The notes beneath the pieces are model-generated. The model saw nothing but the letters and a program-made list of their open reading frames with translations, did not search any database and was not told the DNA's origin. Shown here piece after piece: positions 49,826-58,602 of a stretch of DNA of 64,000 bases (its first letter is position 1; every line of letters starts with the position of its first letter). This DNA is from Glutamicibacter soli (GTDB lineage Bacteria; Actinomycetota; Actinomycetes; Actinomycetales; Micrococcaceae). The DNA lies in assembly GCF_003309065.1 (NCBI RefSeq), contig NZ_POAF01000006.1:186001-250000 (forward strand). Direction: 5' to 3'. The translations under genes were made by a program, and so were the position numbers.

Positions 49826-51210
49826 GATTCCTTCCACAGGGCATAATCGGCAAGAACTGTATGGGTGAAGCGTGCGGCGCTGCCCAGGTATCCGGCGGGA
49901 TCCAGCAGCGCGTCGAGCTGGGCGTCGGAGAGGTCCGCGTGGGAAACCTCCAGGCGCAGCAGCTGGCGCAGCCCGATCGGCTCGGTGAGCGAACGCAGCA
50001 CAAGTTTCTGGATGGAGGGCTTGCCGCCGGTGATGACCGGGGCCAGCACGGTGGCGATGCGCTCGGAGAGCACCGCATCCCCGCCCAGGGCGAGGTTGCG
50101 GGCCAGCGCCGGCTCGTTGACGGTCAGCCCGTTGGCCAGCACATCCGCGTGCTCGGCGGCGCCAATTGCCAGGCGCAGCAGCTCGCGCAGCGCCGGCCAT
50201 TCGGCATGCCAGCCGCCGTCCGGGCGCTCGTCCGCCGCGGTGCCGGCGGCGGTGAAGAGCGTGGAGACCAGGCCCGGGGCGCCCAGCGCGGCGGTGCGCA
50301 GCAGCAGCGAATGCACGGGGTTCTGCTTCTGCGGCATGGCCGAGGAGCCGCCCTTGCCTGCCTCGCGCGGTTCGGACAGCTCGCCGATTTCCGGGCGGGA
50401 GGCGGTGAGCACGTCGGTGCCGAAGGTGCCCAGCGCAGCGATCACCGCGCCCAAGGCGGAGCCTGCCTGCAGCAGCGGCACGCGGTTGGTGTGCCAGGGG
50501 ACCTGCGGGTCGCTCAGCTGCAGCTGATTGGCCAGTTGCGCGGCCAGCTGCGCGCTGTCCGCGGCGCTGGCCGAGGTCGAGAGGAACTGGTCCAGCGAGG
50601 CGAGGGTGCCCACCGCGCCGCCCCACTGCAGCTGCAGTCCGGCGGCCACCGATTCCAGCTGGCGGCCGGCGGCGAGCACCGCCGACAGCCAGGAGGCGGC
50701 CTTCCAGCCGAAGGTGGTGGGCAGCGCATGCTGGGTCAGCGACCGGGCGATGCACGGGGTGTCGTCGTAGCTGCGGGCCAGTTCAGCCAGCCCGGAGGCC
50801 GCCGAGCGCAGCCGGGGGAGCAGCTCGCGGATGCCGCGGGACAGCAGCAGCATCAGCGCGGTGTCGATGATGTCCTGGCTGGTGGCCCCGCGGTGCAGGG
50901 CAGTGCCTGAACCGGCCGGAGCGCCGTCGTCGACCAGCCGGGCGCGCATCATGCCCAGCAGCGGGATCAGCGCGTTGGCCCCGTCGGGGGTCAGCGCGGC
51001 CAGCTCGGCCAGGTCGTAGCGCCCAACGTCGGCTACCGCCTCCACGGCGGCAGACTGCGCGGCGGTGCACAACCCGGCGGCCGCCTGCACGCGCACCCAG
51101 GCGGCCTCGACATCCAGCATCGCCTGCACGAAGGCCGCGTCATCGGCCAGCCGGGCGCCGGCCCCGCCGGCCCAAACCGGGTTCAGCACCCCGTAGTCGG
51201 CATTCATCAT
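49807..51210 (-). CDS. pcaB: 3-carboxy-cis,cis-muconate cycloisomerase
   Basis: A 467-residue fumarase/aspartase-superfamily enzyme forming 4-carboxymuconolactone. The superfamily signature GSSAMPQKQNPVHSLLLRTA is intact, and HRGATSQDIIDTALML is the second conserved region. GAGG lies 8 bp before ATG 51210. A 58-nt hairpin separates it from pcaG, so this gene and pcaD-pcaC may be expressed at a different level from pcaHG. Confidence 0.94.
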   Translation of the reverse strand: MMNADYGVLNPVWAGGAGARLADDAAFVQAMLDVEAAWVRVQAAAGLCTAAQSAAVEAVADVGRYDLAELAALTPDGANALIPLLGMMRARLVDDGAPAGSGTALHRGATSQDIIDTALMLLLSRGIRELLPRLRSAASGLAELARSYDDTPCIARSLTQHALPTTFGWKAASWLSAVLAAGRQLESVAAGLQLQWGGAVGTLASLDQFLSTSASAADSAQLAAQLANQLQLSDPQVPWHTNRVPLLQAGSALGAVIAALGTFGTDVLTASRPEIGELSEPREAGKGGSSAMPQKQNPVHSLLLRTAALGAPGLVSTLFTAAGTAADERPDGGWHAEWPALRELLRLAIGAAEHADVLANGLTVNEPALARNLALGGDAVLSERIATVLAPVITGGKPSIQKLVLRSLTEPIGLRQLLRLEVSHADLSDAQLDALLDPAGYLGSAARFTHTVLADYALWKESWLSHN

Positions 51211-51243
51211 GGCAAAACCTCACTTGTGGCAGTACGTCCAATA

Positions 51244-51301
51244 CCCCGCCGGGGTGGAAGGCCGCGGTGCGCGGGCACCTGCAGCTTCCACCCTAGCGGG
51301 G
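51244..51301 (-). other. stem-loop between pcaG and pcaB
   Basis: CCCCGC (51244-51249) with GCGGGG (51296-51301) and GGTGGAAG (51253-51260) with CTTCCACC (51285-51292) form a 58-nt rod in the 109-bp gap. It could be a partial terminator, RNase processing or mRNA-stability site. Confidence 0.6.
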
Positions 51302-51319
51302 CACATGGTCTTCTTGTAT

Positions 51320-51898
51320 TCAGCTTTCGCGCGGGTAGGACAGGAACACGGTCTCGTCCTCGCCCTGCAGGCGGATGTCGAAACGCAGCGAACCGTCCGC
51401 CTCGCGGGTGGCGATCAGCGTCTTGCGGCGGTCCTCGGGCAGCGAGGTCAGCAGTGGGTCATTGGCCAGCGCTTCGGTGTCCTCCGGCAGGTAGATGCGG
51501 GTGAACAGGCGGTTGAGCAGTCCGCGGGCGAAGACGGTGAGCATGATGAACGGGGCCTTGCCCTCCTCGGTGGGGCCCGGGTTCACCGTCGTGAAGGTGT
51601 AGTGGCCCACGTTGTCCACCGGCACGCGGCCCCAACCGGTGAAGGTGTAGCCGTCGCGGACCAGCGAACCGTCGGCCGAGGCCACGTTGCCGTGCTCGTC
51701 CGCCTGCCAGATTTCAAGCATCGAGTCCGGGATGACCTCGCCGTTGCCGTCGTAGACCACGCCGTGCAGGCGCACCGCGGCCGGGTGGGCCTGGTTGACC
51801 AGCTCGCCGCCCTTCTCGAAGGGCAGCGCGTAGCCGTAGAACGGGCCGATGGTCTGTCCCGGGGTCGGGACGAGCTTCAGTTCAGGTGCCTGTGCCAT
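51320..51898 (-). CDS. pcaG: protocatechuate 3,4-dioxygenase alpha subunit
   Basis: A 192-residue subunit of the intradiol dioxygenase. It has the core TPGQTIGPFYGYAL, VRLHGVVYDGNGEVIPDSML-EIWQADEHG and FTTVNPG, and lacks the iron ligands held by the beta subunit, as is normal. It begins one base after the pcaH stop, giving near-equal expression for the alpha-beta complex that cleaves protocatechuate to 3-carboxy-cis,cis-muconate. Confidence 0.95.
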   Translation of the reverse strand: MAQAPELKLVPTPGQTIGPFYGYALPFEKGGELVNQAHPAAVRLHGVVYDGNGEVIPDSMLEIWQADEHGNVASADGSLVRDGYTFTGWGRVPVDNVGHYTFTTVNPGPTEEGKAPFIMLTVFARGLLNRLFTRIYLPEDTEALANDPLLTSLPEDRRKTLIATREADGSLRFDIRLQGEDETVFLSYPRES

Positions 51899-52732
51899 TT
51901 AGTTCTCCCCCTCTTCGTCTTCCATCCAGGTGCGGTTGCTGCCGGTGAGCACGATGTCCCAGTTGTAGCCGGTGGCCCATTCGTGGCTCGTGATCGAGTG
52001 GTCGTAGGTCGCGACCAGGCGGTCGCGGGCCTTCTGGTCGGTGATCGCCTGGTAGATCGGGTCCAGGGCGAACAGCGGATCGCCCGGGAAGTACATCTGG
52101 GTGATCATGCGCTGGGTGAAGTCGGTGCCGAACAGCGAGAAGTGGATGTGTGCCGGACGCCAGGCGTTGTGGTGGTTCTTCCACGGGTACGGGGCCGGCT
52201 TGATGGTGGTGAAGGAGTATTCGCCGTTCGGTCCGGTGATCGCGCGGCCCACGCCGGTGAAGTTCGGGTCGATCGGGGCCGGGTGCTGGTCGCGCTTGTG
52301 CACGTAGCGGCCCGCGGCATTGGCCTGCCAGATCTCGATCAGCTGTCCCGCCACCGGGCGGCCGTCGCCGTCCAGCACGCGGCCAGCCACGACGATGCGC
52401 TCGCCGATCGGTTCGCCGTTGTGCTGGATGGTCAAGTCGGATTCGAGGATGTGCACGTCGCGCTGGCCGAAGGCCGGGGAGTGCAGCTCGATGGTCTCCG
52501 GGTCGGTGTGGTGCAGGTCCTTGGTCGGGTGGCGCAGCAGCGAGGAGCGGTAGGGCGCGAAGTCCACGCGCGGCTGCGTTTCTTCCTTGGCCCCGGCCAG
52601 CACCTGCTGGCGGTAGGCCGCGTGGGCGTCGCTGATTTCGGTGCTGATTTCCTCCTGGGACGCGGTGGACGCGGCGGGATCCAGGACGTGGGCGTTCTCG
52701 AAGGACTCGTCCGGTGCGGTCTGGGTGCTCAT
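51899..52732 (-). CDS. pcaH: protocatechuate 3,4-dioxygenase beta subunit
   Basis: A 277-residue subunit carrying the non-haem Fe(III). Iron ligands are in the Tyr-containing GRYVHKRDQHPAPIDPNF and APYPWKNHHNAW segments and in RPAHIHFSLFG (two His). The N-terminal ~60 residues are extended relative to proteobacterial PcaH, as in other actinobacteria. ATG 52732 has AAAGGAG at good spacing. It is 43 bp downstream of pobA. Confidence 0.95.
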   Translation of the reverse strand: MSTQTAPDESFENAHVLDPAASTASQEEISTEISDAHAAYRQQVLAGAKEETQPRVDFAPYRSSLLRHPTKDLHHTDPETIELHSPAFGQRDVHILESDLTIQHNGEPIGERIVVAGRVLDGDGRPVAGQLIEIWQANAAGRYVHKRDQHPAPIDPNFTGVGRAITGPNGEYSFTTIKPAPYPWKNHHNAWRPAHIHFSLFGTDFTQRMITQMYFPGDPLFALDPIYQAITDQKARDRLVATYDHSITSHEWATGYNWDIVLTGSNRTWMEDEEGEN

Positions 52733-52775
52733 CGGTGGGCTCCTTTCGTGGTTTGGTGGGCGTGGGGTGCGGGAA

Positions 52776-53972
52776 TTAGGAGTGCGGCCAGCCGGTGTAG
52801 GACTCGGCCAGGTACTGCATCCCATAGCGCGAGGAGGTCACGGTGTCGAGCTCCCCGAGGGCGCGCTGGGCCATGAACGGATCGGCGTCCACCGGCGTGT
52901 GCAGCATGGAGGTCATCCAGTAGGAGAAGTTCTGGGCCTTCCAGACCCGCTTCAGCGCGAGGTCCGAGTAGCCGCCCAGCAGCTTGTCGCTGCCGGTGGA
53001 GAAGAACGAGTCGAGCGCTTCGAAAAGCACCTTGACATCGGCGAATGCCAGGTTCAGGCCCTTGGCGCCGGTGGGCGGCACGGTGTGCCCGGCGTCGCCG
53101 ATCAGGAACATGCGCCCGTGCGAGAGCGGCTGGCGCACAAAGGAGCGGAAGCCCAGCACGGTCTTGTCGAAGATCGGCCCGGTCTTCAGCTCGAAGCCGT
53201 CAGGCCCCGCCACGCGCTTGTTCAGCTCGGTCCAGATGCGGTCCTCGCTCCAGTTATCCACGTTTTCGTTCGGGTCGCACTGGAAGTACATGCGCTGCAC
53301 GGTTTCGCTGCGCTGGGAGATCAGCGCGAAGCCGTGCGGGGAGTTCGCGTAGATCAGCTCCGGGGAGGACTTCGGAGCCTCGGTGAGGATGCCGAACCAG
53401 GCGAACGGGTAGGTGACCTTGAAGTCCTGCTTCACGGAATCAGGCATCTGGCGGCGGGCGAAGGAGCGCGAGCCGTCGGCGCCGACGATCACGTCGGCGT
53501 GCACCTCGAATTCGACGCCCTCGGCGTCGGTGAAGCGGAACTTCGGGGTGCTGGTCTCCATGTCCAGGATCTCGGTGACCTCGCAGTTGAAGCGCACGTC
53601 GCCGTTGTCGCGGGCGCGGGCCGCAGCGAGGTCCACGAACACCTCGTTCTGCGCGTAGAGGGTGACGGTGGCGTCCACCAGGTCGCGGAAGTCCAGCGGG
53701 TGGGATTCGCCGTTGAAGCGCAGGTCGATGCCGGCGTGCTCGTCGCCGTGGGTCAGCACGCGTCCCTCGACGCCGGAATCGGTCAGCATGGAGACCGCCT
53801 GGGACTCCAGGATGCCGGCGCGGTGGGTGTTGCTGATGGTCTCGTGGTCGCGCATCTCGACAACGATGTTCTCGATCCCGGACTTGGAGAGCAGGTGGGA
53901 GAGCATGAGGCCGGCGGGGCCGCCGCCGATGATGCCGACCTTGGTTTTGAGGATACGGGCTGCCTGCGCCAT
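52776..53972 (-). CDS. pobA: 4-hydroxybenzoate 3-monooxygenase
   Basis: A 398-residue FAD aromatic hydroxylase converting 4-hydroxybenzoate to protocatechuate. The FAD motifs are VGIIGGGPAGLMLSHLL, the DG motif VIVGADGSRSFARR, and LIGDAGHTVPPTGAKGLNLA. Substrate-site residues of the PobA family (PYAN-like and Tyr-rich segments) look conserved in general pattern. NADPH or NADH preference cannot be read. It heads the leftward run pobA-pcaH-pcaG, with 283 bp to the divergent aspartate-dehydrogenase-like gene. Confidence 0.95.
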   Translation of the reverse strand: MAQAARILKTKVGIIGGGPAGLMLSHLLSKSGIENIVVEMRDHETISNTHRAGILESQAVSMLTDSGVEGRVLTHGDEHAGIDLRFNGESHPLDFRDLVDATVTLYAQNEVFVDLAAARARDNGDVRFNCEVTEILDMETSTPKFRFTDAEGVEFEVHADVIVGADGSRSFARRQMPDSVKQDFKVTYPFAWFGILTEAPKSSPELIYANSPHGFALISQRSETVQRMYFQCDPNENVDNWSEDRIWTELNKRVAGPDGFELKTGPIFDKTVLGFRSFVRQPLSHGRMFLIGDAGHTVPPTGAKGLNLAFADVKVLFEALDSFFSTGSDKLLGGYSDLALKRVWKAQNFSYWMTSMLHTPVDADPFMAQRALGELDTVTSSRYGMQYLAESYTGWPHS

Positions 53973-54159
53973 GGAGGCTCCTTTGTGTGTACTGCCATGT
54001 GTTGTGGGAGAAGACCGGCCTGCGCGGCCGCGTCGTCAACATGGACGCCGACGTTGAATCCTCTACAGCATGACGGTGCGGTGCCTCACACTTCGCCTTT
54101 GTTCTTATTGAATGGGAAAAGTGTCTGTGTGCGGGATGGTGGCTTGAGGGCCGTGACGA

Positions 54160-54189
54160 CTTAGGCCTCGGCGTGTGAGGTGGCCTAAG
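54160..54189. promoter_or_regulatory. inverted repeat between pobA and the aspartate-dehydrogenase-like gene
   Basis: CTTAGGCC-N14-GGCCTAAG. A second hairpin near 54199-54222 (CCCC-T-TCGG with CCGA-GGGG) follows. The repeat lies in the divergent promoter region and may be an operator for one of the cluster IclR regulators or a transcript leader stem. Confidence 0.5.
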
Positions 54190-54255
54190 CTGGCGGTAGC
54201 CCCCTTCGGCCTTCCGAGGGGCTGGCAATCATGCTGCACTACTGAATGGATGGTC

Positions 54256-55053
54256 ATGGCCAGGGGCGCCGAACGACGAATTGGAGTCCTGGGGCACGGG
54301 GCCATCGGATCCCTGGTCGCCGCCCAGATAGCGGCCGGCCATGTGGCCGGGGGAGTGCTGGAAGGCGTGATCCTGCGCCGCCGGCAGGATCTTCCCTATG
54401 AGCAGTTTTCCCTAGACGAGGCGCTGGAGCGCTGCGACATGATTGTCGAATGCGCCGGGCAGCAGGCAGTGCGTGAGCATGCGGTGCGCATCCTTGAAGC
54501 CGGCGCGGACCTGTTGGTGATCTCGGTGGGAGTGATGGCAGACCGGGAATTCGCCGCGCGCCTGGAGCTGGCAGGGCCTGGCCGGCTGTACTTCAGTTCC
54601 GGCGCGGTGGGCGGCTTGGACCTGCTGGCCTCCGGAGCCCGCATGGGTGCATTCTCCGAGGTTGTCATCACCACCCGCAAGCTTCCTGCAACCCTGGCCC
54701 AGCCATGGATGAGCCAAGCGCAGCGCACCGAACTGGAATCTTCCGCGGCGCCGGTAGAGGTTTATTCCGGATCGGCGCGGCAGGCCGCGCAGCAGTTTCC
54801 CAAGTCCCTGAACGTCGCCGCGGCGGTGGCCCTGGCGGTCGGGAACTGGGATGTGGTCTCGGTGCGCCTGCTGGCCGACCCCGACGCCGCCTTGACCGAA
54901 CACGTGATCGAGGCCCGTGGCGCCAGCGGGGAGTACAGTTTTTCGATCAGGAACCAGCCCTCGGCGCATAACCCGCGCACCAGCGGCGTGGTGCCCTGGG
55001 CGGTGCTGCGCTCGCTGGAAACCGCGCTCGGCGCGCGCGGAGGCCTTCTCTAG
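54256..55053 (+). CDS. aspartate dehydrogenase-like oxidoreductase (NadX family)
   Basis: A 265-residue NAD(P)-dependent enzyme. The nucleotide loop is IGVLGHGAIGSLVAAQIA, the middle has RLYFSSGAVGGLDLLASGAR, and the C-terminus SLNVAAAVALAVGNW and NPRTSGVVPWAVLRSLE, which is the DUF108/aspartate dehydrogenase pattern. Known members form iminoaspartate for NAD synthesis, or act in catabolism. Its place inside the pca cluster suggests a catabolic role that is not obvious. ATG 54256 or 54250 could be used; no strong site. Confidence 0.8.
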   Translation: MARGAERRIGVLGHGAIGSLVAAQIAAGHVAGGVLEGVILRRRQDLPYEQFSLDEALERCDMIVECAGQQAVREHAVRILEAGADLLVISVGVMADREFAARLELAGPGRLYFSSGAVGGLDLLASGARMGAFSEVVITTRKLPATLAQPWMSQAQRTELESSAAPVEVYSGSARQAAQQFPKSLNVAAAVALAVGNWDVVSVRLLADPDAALTEHVIEARGASGEYSFSIRNQPSAHNPRTSGVVPWAVLRSLETALGARGGLL

Positions 55054-55062
55054 GAGCCGGTT

Positions 55063-55812
55063 CTAGGCGTCCGCCGCGTAGCCCAGCGCGCGGGAGATGC
55101 CGCGCGCCGCGGTGCGCAACGCCAGCGCGGCGGCCGGTAGTGTCGCGGAACCGCGCGGCACCACCACGGACAGCACCGCCAGCGCGTAGCCTTGCAGGTC
55201 CAGGATGGGCGCGGCCACGCCGGTGGTTTCCTCATCGATGTAGCCGTCCATGGAGGCGAAGCCGTTGCGGCGGATCTCGGCCATTTCCGCGCGGAAGTTC
55301 GGGTGGGTGGCCAGCATCAGCTCGCGGTGGCGTTCAAGGAACCCGTGGATGGCCTCCGGCCGGGAGAAGGCAAGCAGCGCCATGCCCATCGAGGTGCGGT
55401 GCACCGGCATGCGCCCGGCCACGCTCGCCTGGTTGACCACGGATCCCGGGCGGGAGAGCCGCTCGATGATCAGCACCTCGTCCTCGTGCAGCAGGGACAG
55501 CTGGGTGTTCTGCCCCAGCAGCGCGTTGATGTCCTCCATGAAGGGCAGCGCCGCCTTGCGCAGGCCCTGCGTCGCGGCGCTGCGGTTGGCCAGCTCCCAC
55601 AAGCGCAGGCCCAGGGTTACCTGGCCGTCCTTGCCGCGGGAGAGCAGTCCGTGGGACACCATCTCGTCGAGCAGCCGGTACATGGTCGCCTTGGGAATCT
55701 GCGCGCGCCGGGCCAGCGCCAGTACGCTCATCGACGGCGTGTGCTGGTCGAACGCGTCGAGGATGCGGACCAGCCGGTCCAGCATCGAATCCCCACTGGG
55801 CGAATTGGCCAT
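55063..55812 (-). CDS. IclR-family transcriptional regulator
   Basis: A 249-residue regulator with N-terminal winged helix (VLALARRAQIPKATMYRLLD, EMVSHGLLSRGKDGQ) and effector domain ending in LGYAADA. It is convergent with the aspartate-dehydrogenase-like gene and lies between pobA and pcaK, so it may control pobA-pcaHG, pcaK or the dehydrogenase. It is one of two IclR regulators in the cluster. Confidence 0.88.
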   Translation of the reverse strand: MANSPSGDSMLDRLVRILDAFDQHTPSMSVLALARRAQIPKATMYRLLDEMVSHGLLSRGKDGQVTLGLRLWELANRSAATQGLRKAALPFMEDINALLGQNTQLSLLHEDEVLIIERLSRPGSVVNQASVAGRMPVHRTSMGMALLAFSRPEAIHGFLERHRELMLATHPNFRAEMAEIRRNGFASMDGYIDEETTGVAAPILDLQGYALAVLSVVVPRGSATLPAAALALRTAARGISRALGYAADA

Positions 55813-55856
55813 GGAACCTACTCTAACTGCCCGATCCGGCAGGCGGTCGGACGACG

Positions 55857-55887
55857 AACGCCGGGCCCTTGGGAGGGGCCCGGCGTT
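55857..55887 (-). terminator. terminator after pcaK
   Basis: AACGCCGGGCCC pairs perfectly with GGGCCCGGCGTT around a 7-nt loop, 29 bp past the pcaK stop. Confidence 0.9.
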
Positions 55888-55915
55888 GCTCGAATGGAAT
55901 TGATTGAGTGCGCCG

Positions 55916-57109
55916 CTAGGCGCTCTTGGGCTTCGGGATCTGCGCGATGACCAGGACCGCGATCAGCGCCGCGCCTCCGTAGAGGAAGAACGCGCCCGGG
56001 TAGGCGGTGCCGGCGGCCACCATCAGGCCGGTGACGTAGGGGCCGATGATCGCCCCGAAGCGTCCGATGCCCGAGGCCAGGCCGATACCGGTGGCCACCA
56101 TGTCACGCGGGTACACGTGGCCTGCATACACGTACATCAGGCACTGCGAGCTGAAGACGAACACGCCGGTTACGAACAGCACGGTGTTCAGCAGCACCTG
56201 GCTGCCGAACGGCACTGCCAGCAGGACCAGGAAGACCGCGGAGGCGGCGAACCAGAGCAGCGAGATGAGCTTGATGCCCTTGGCATCGGCCGCGTAGGCG
56301 CTGATGATCAGGCCGGCGATCGCGCCGAGGTTCAGCACGAAGAGCATGGTCAGCGAATCGGCCACCGGGTAGCCGGCGGCGCCCATGATCTTCGGCAGCC
56401 AGGCGTTCAGGCCGTAGACCAGCACCAGGCCCATGAACGCGGCGATCCACAACCCGATGGAGCTGCGCAGGTACTTGGGCTTGAGCACGTCCATGATGGA
56501 GGTCCGCTCGCCGGACGGGGTGATGTCGCTTTCGGGCAGCTTGAACCACAGCAGCGCCAGCAGTACCAGGCCCAGGCCGCCGCCCAGGTAGTAGAGGAGC
56601 GACCAGTGGACCCCGGCGGCCTTGCCGGCCAGCGAGGCCAGTACCGCACCCAGGTGGTAGCCGACCATCGGCAGGTTGTTGGCCAGCGCGCGGCGTCCCA
56701 CCGGGGCGTTCTCCTGCATCAGCGCCAACGCCACCGGCATGCAGCCGCCCAGGCCGAGACCTGCGATGAAGCGCACCAGGCCCATCAGGGTGGCCGAGGG
56801 CATGATCGGGAAGATGAGGGTGAAGATCGAGAAGACGAGCACCGCGAGCAGCAGCGGGCGGCGACGCCCGAAGCGGTCCGCCAGCCGGCCCATGAAGGCC
56901 GCGCCGACGCCCACGCCGATCAGGGAGAAGGTGTTGACCCAGTTCATTTCATCGACGCTGAAGCCGCCGACGTTCGGGTCGGTGAGCACTGGGATCGTCG
57001 CGCCCAGGGCGACGATGTCGTAGCCCTCGAAAACCACGATGAAGAAGCAGAGGGCGGCGATCCAGCCACCGAGTTTGACTCGGGTGGTGCCGGCGGATGT
57101 CGTGGCCAA
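55916..57109 (-). CDS. pcaK: aromatic acid:H+ symporter (AAHS family MFS), PcaK-like
   Basis: A 397-residue MFS importer with 12 TM segments. The AAHS signature in TM1 is FEGYDIVALGATIPVL, and GRLADRFGRRRPLLL is the loop 2-3 motif. Family members take up 4-hydroxybenzoate and protocatechuate, matching the adjacent enzymes. It is divergent from pcaF, with a shared control region of 222 bp holding IclR-type palindromes. Confidence 0.9.
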   Translation of the reverse strand: MATTSAGTTRVKLGGWIAALCFFIVVFEGYDIVALGATIPVLTDPNVGGFSVDEMNWVNTFSLIGVGVGAAFMGRLADRFGRRRPLLLAVLVFSIFTLIFPIMPSATLMGLVRFIAGLGLGGCMPVALALMQENAPVGRRALANNLPMVGYHLGAVLASLAGKAAGVHWSLLYYLGGGLGLVLLALLWFKLPESDITPSGERTSIMDVLKPKYLRSSIGLWIAAFMGLVLVYGLNAWLPKIMGAAGYPVADSLTMLFVLNLGAIAGLIISAYAADAKGIKLISLLWFAASAVFLVLLAVPFGSQVLLNTVLFVTGVFVFSSQCLMYVYAGHVYPRDMVATGIGLASGIGRFGAIIGPYVTGLMVAAGTAYPGAFFLYGGAALIAVLVIAQIPKPKSA

Positions 57110-57180
57110 TTCAGGTCCTTTCGAAAACTACTCGCCATGAATGGTGACGCTTATCATGACCTAGTGAGACTAGCACCTCA

Positions 57181-57212
57181 TTCGCAGTGTGGACAAATGT
57201 TCACTCTGCGAA
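57181..57212. promoter_or_regulatory. inverted repeat, left IclR-type site
   Basis: TTCGCAG (57181-57187) and CTGCGAA (57206-57212) flank a TGTTCACT half-site in the pcaK/pcaF intergenic region. Position (72 bp from the pcaK start) suits repression or activation of pcaK. Confidence 0.5.
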
Positions 57213-57282
57213 CTCCTTGAATCGATCGCTTTCATCCAAACCCTTGAGGTCGCAGGTGTGGGACTGGTAAAGTTCTTATTAT

Positions 57283-57307
57283 GAACTTAAGTTCACACAG
57301 TGAACTT
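57283..57307. promoter_or_regulatory. overlapping palindromes, probable IclR operator for pcaFIJ
   Basis: GAACTTAAGTTC (57283-57294) is a perfect palindrome and overlaps AAGTTCAC-ACA-GTGAACTT (57289-57307), an 8+3+8 perfect inverted repeat. They sit 24 bp before the pcaF ATG. Repeated GTTCAC half-sites in this region are typical of IclR-family (PcaR/PobR) control. Confidence 0.7.
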
Positions 57308-57331
57308 TTCAATCGTGATGGAGCAGTGACT

Positions 57332-58537
57332 ATGCAGAAGGCCTACCTGTACGACGCAATCCGCACCCCGTTCGGCAAGATCGGCGGCACGCTGTCCGGG
57401 CACCGCCCTGACGACCTGGCCGCGCATGTGGTGCGCGAGCTGGTGGCCCGCTCGGCCTCGCTGGACCCGGCAACCATCGACGAGTCGATCTTCGGCAACG
57501 CCAACGGCGCCGGCGAGGAAAACCGCAACGTCGCGCGCATGGCCACCCTGCTGGCGGGGCTGCCCACCTCCATCCCCGGCACCACGATGAACCGCCTGTG
57601 CGGCTCCTCGCTGGACGCTGCCATCGCCGCCTCCCGCCAGGTCGCCACCGGGGACGCCGATCTGGTGCTGGTCGGCGGCGTCGAGTCGATGAGCCGCGCC
57701 CCGTGGGTGCTTCCCAAGACCGAGCGCCCCTTCCCGATGAGCAACCTCGAGCTGTCAAACACCACCCTGGGCTGGCGCCTGGTCAACCCTGCCATGCCCG
57801 GCGAATGGACTGTCTCGCTGGGCGAGGCCACCGAGCAGCTGCGCGAACGCCACCAGATCACCCGCGAGGACCAGGATGAATTCTCCGCCCGCTCGCACCA
57901 GCAGGCCGCCGCGGCCTGGGACGCCGGCAAGTACCAGGACCTGGTGGTCCCGGTGCCGCCGGCGAACAAGCGCGGAGCCGAAGTCACCCGCGATGAAACC
58001 ATCCGCGCGGACTCCACCGCGCAGACCCTGGCCGGGCTGCGCACAGTCTTCCGCACCGGAGAGAACGCCACAGTCACCGCCGGCAACGCCTCGCCGATGT
58101 CCGACGGCGCCTCGGCGGCCTTCATCGGCTCCGAGCGCGGCGGCCAGCTGCTGGGCGCCAAGCCCATCGCCCGCATCGTCTCCAACGGAGCCTTCGCGCT
58201 GGATCCGCAGTTCTTCGGCTTCGCGCCGGTGGAAGCGGCCAACAAGGCAGTCGCCAAGGCCGGGCTGACCTGGAAGGACATCGCCGCGGTCGAGCTGAAC
58301 GAGGCCTTCGCCGCCCAGTCGCTGGCCTGCGTGCGCGCCTGGGACATCGACGAATCCATCGTCAACGCCTGGGGCGGAGCGATCGCCATCGGCCACCCGC
58401 TGGGCGCCTCGGGCCTGCGCATCCTTGGCACCTTGGCCCGCCGCCTGGCCGAATCCGGCCAACGCTACGGCGTGGCCGCCATCTGCATCGGCGTAGGCCA
58501 GGGCCTTGCCGTGGTCCTGGAAAACACCACCGCCTGA
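57332..58537 (+). CDS. pcaF: beta-ketoadipyl-CoA thiolase
   Basis: A 401-residue thiolase cleaving beta-ketoadipyl-CoA to succinyl-CoA and acetyl-CoA. The nucleophile Cys is in TTMNRLCGSSLDAAIAA, the His in AWGGAIAIGHPLGASGLR, and the second Cys in AAICIGVGQG. Length equals typical PcaF. ATG 57332 is chosen for the conserved MQKAYLYDAIRTPFGK; GGAG lies about 10 bp upstream. First gene of the pcaF-pcaI-pcaJ operon. Confidence 0.93.
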   Translation: MQKAYLYDAIRTPFGKIGGTLSGHRPDDLAAHVVRELVARSASLDPATIDESIFGNANGAGEENRNVARMATLLAGLPTSIPGTTMNRLCGSSLDAAIAASRQVATGDADLVLVGGVESMSRAPWVLPKTERPFPMSNLELSNTTLGWRLVNPAMPGEWTVSLGEATEQLRERHQITREDQDEFSARSHQQAAAAWDAGKYQDLVVPVPPANKRGAEVTRDETIRADSTAQTLAGLRTVFRTGENATVTAGNASPMSDGASAAFIGSERGGQLLGAKPIARIVSNGAFALDPQFFGFAPVEAANKAVAKAGLTWKDIAAVELNEAFAAQSLACVRAWDIDESIVNAWGGAIAIGHPLGASGLRILGTLARRLAESGQRYGVAAICIGVGQGLAVVLENTTA

Positions 58538-58548
58538 CAGCTGACCAA

Positions 58549-58567
58549 CGGGGGATGCGAACCCCCG
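58549..58567 (+). other. small hairpin between pcaF and pcaI
   Basis: CGGGGG-ATGCGAA-CCCCCG, 12 bp past the pcaF stop. It may be a stability or processing element; no T-run follows, so full termination is unlikely. Confidence 0.5.
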
Positions 58568-58602
58568 GCCCCACGACATTCTGAACCTAGAGAGGCAAAA
58601 AG

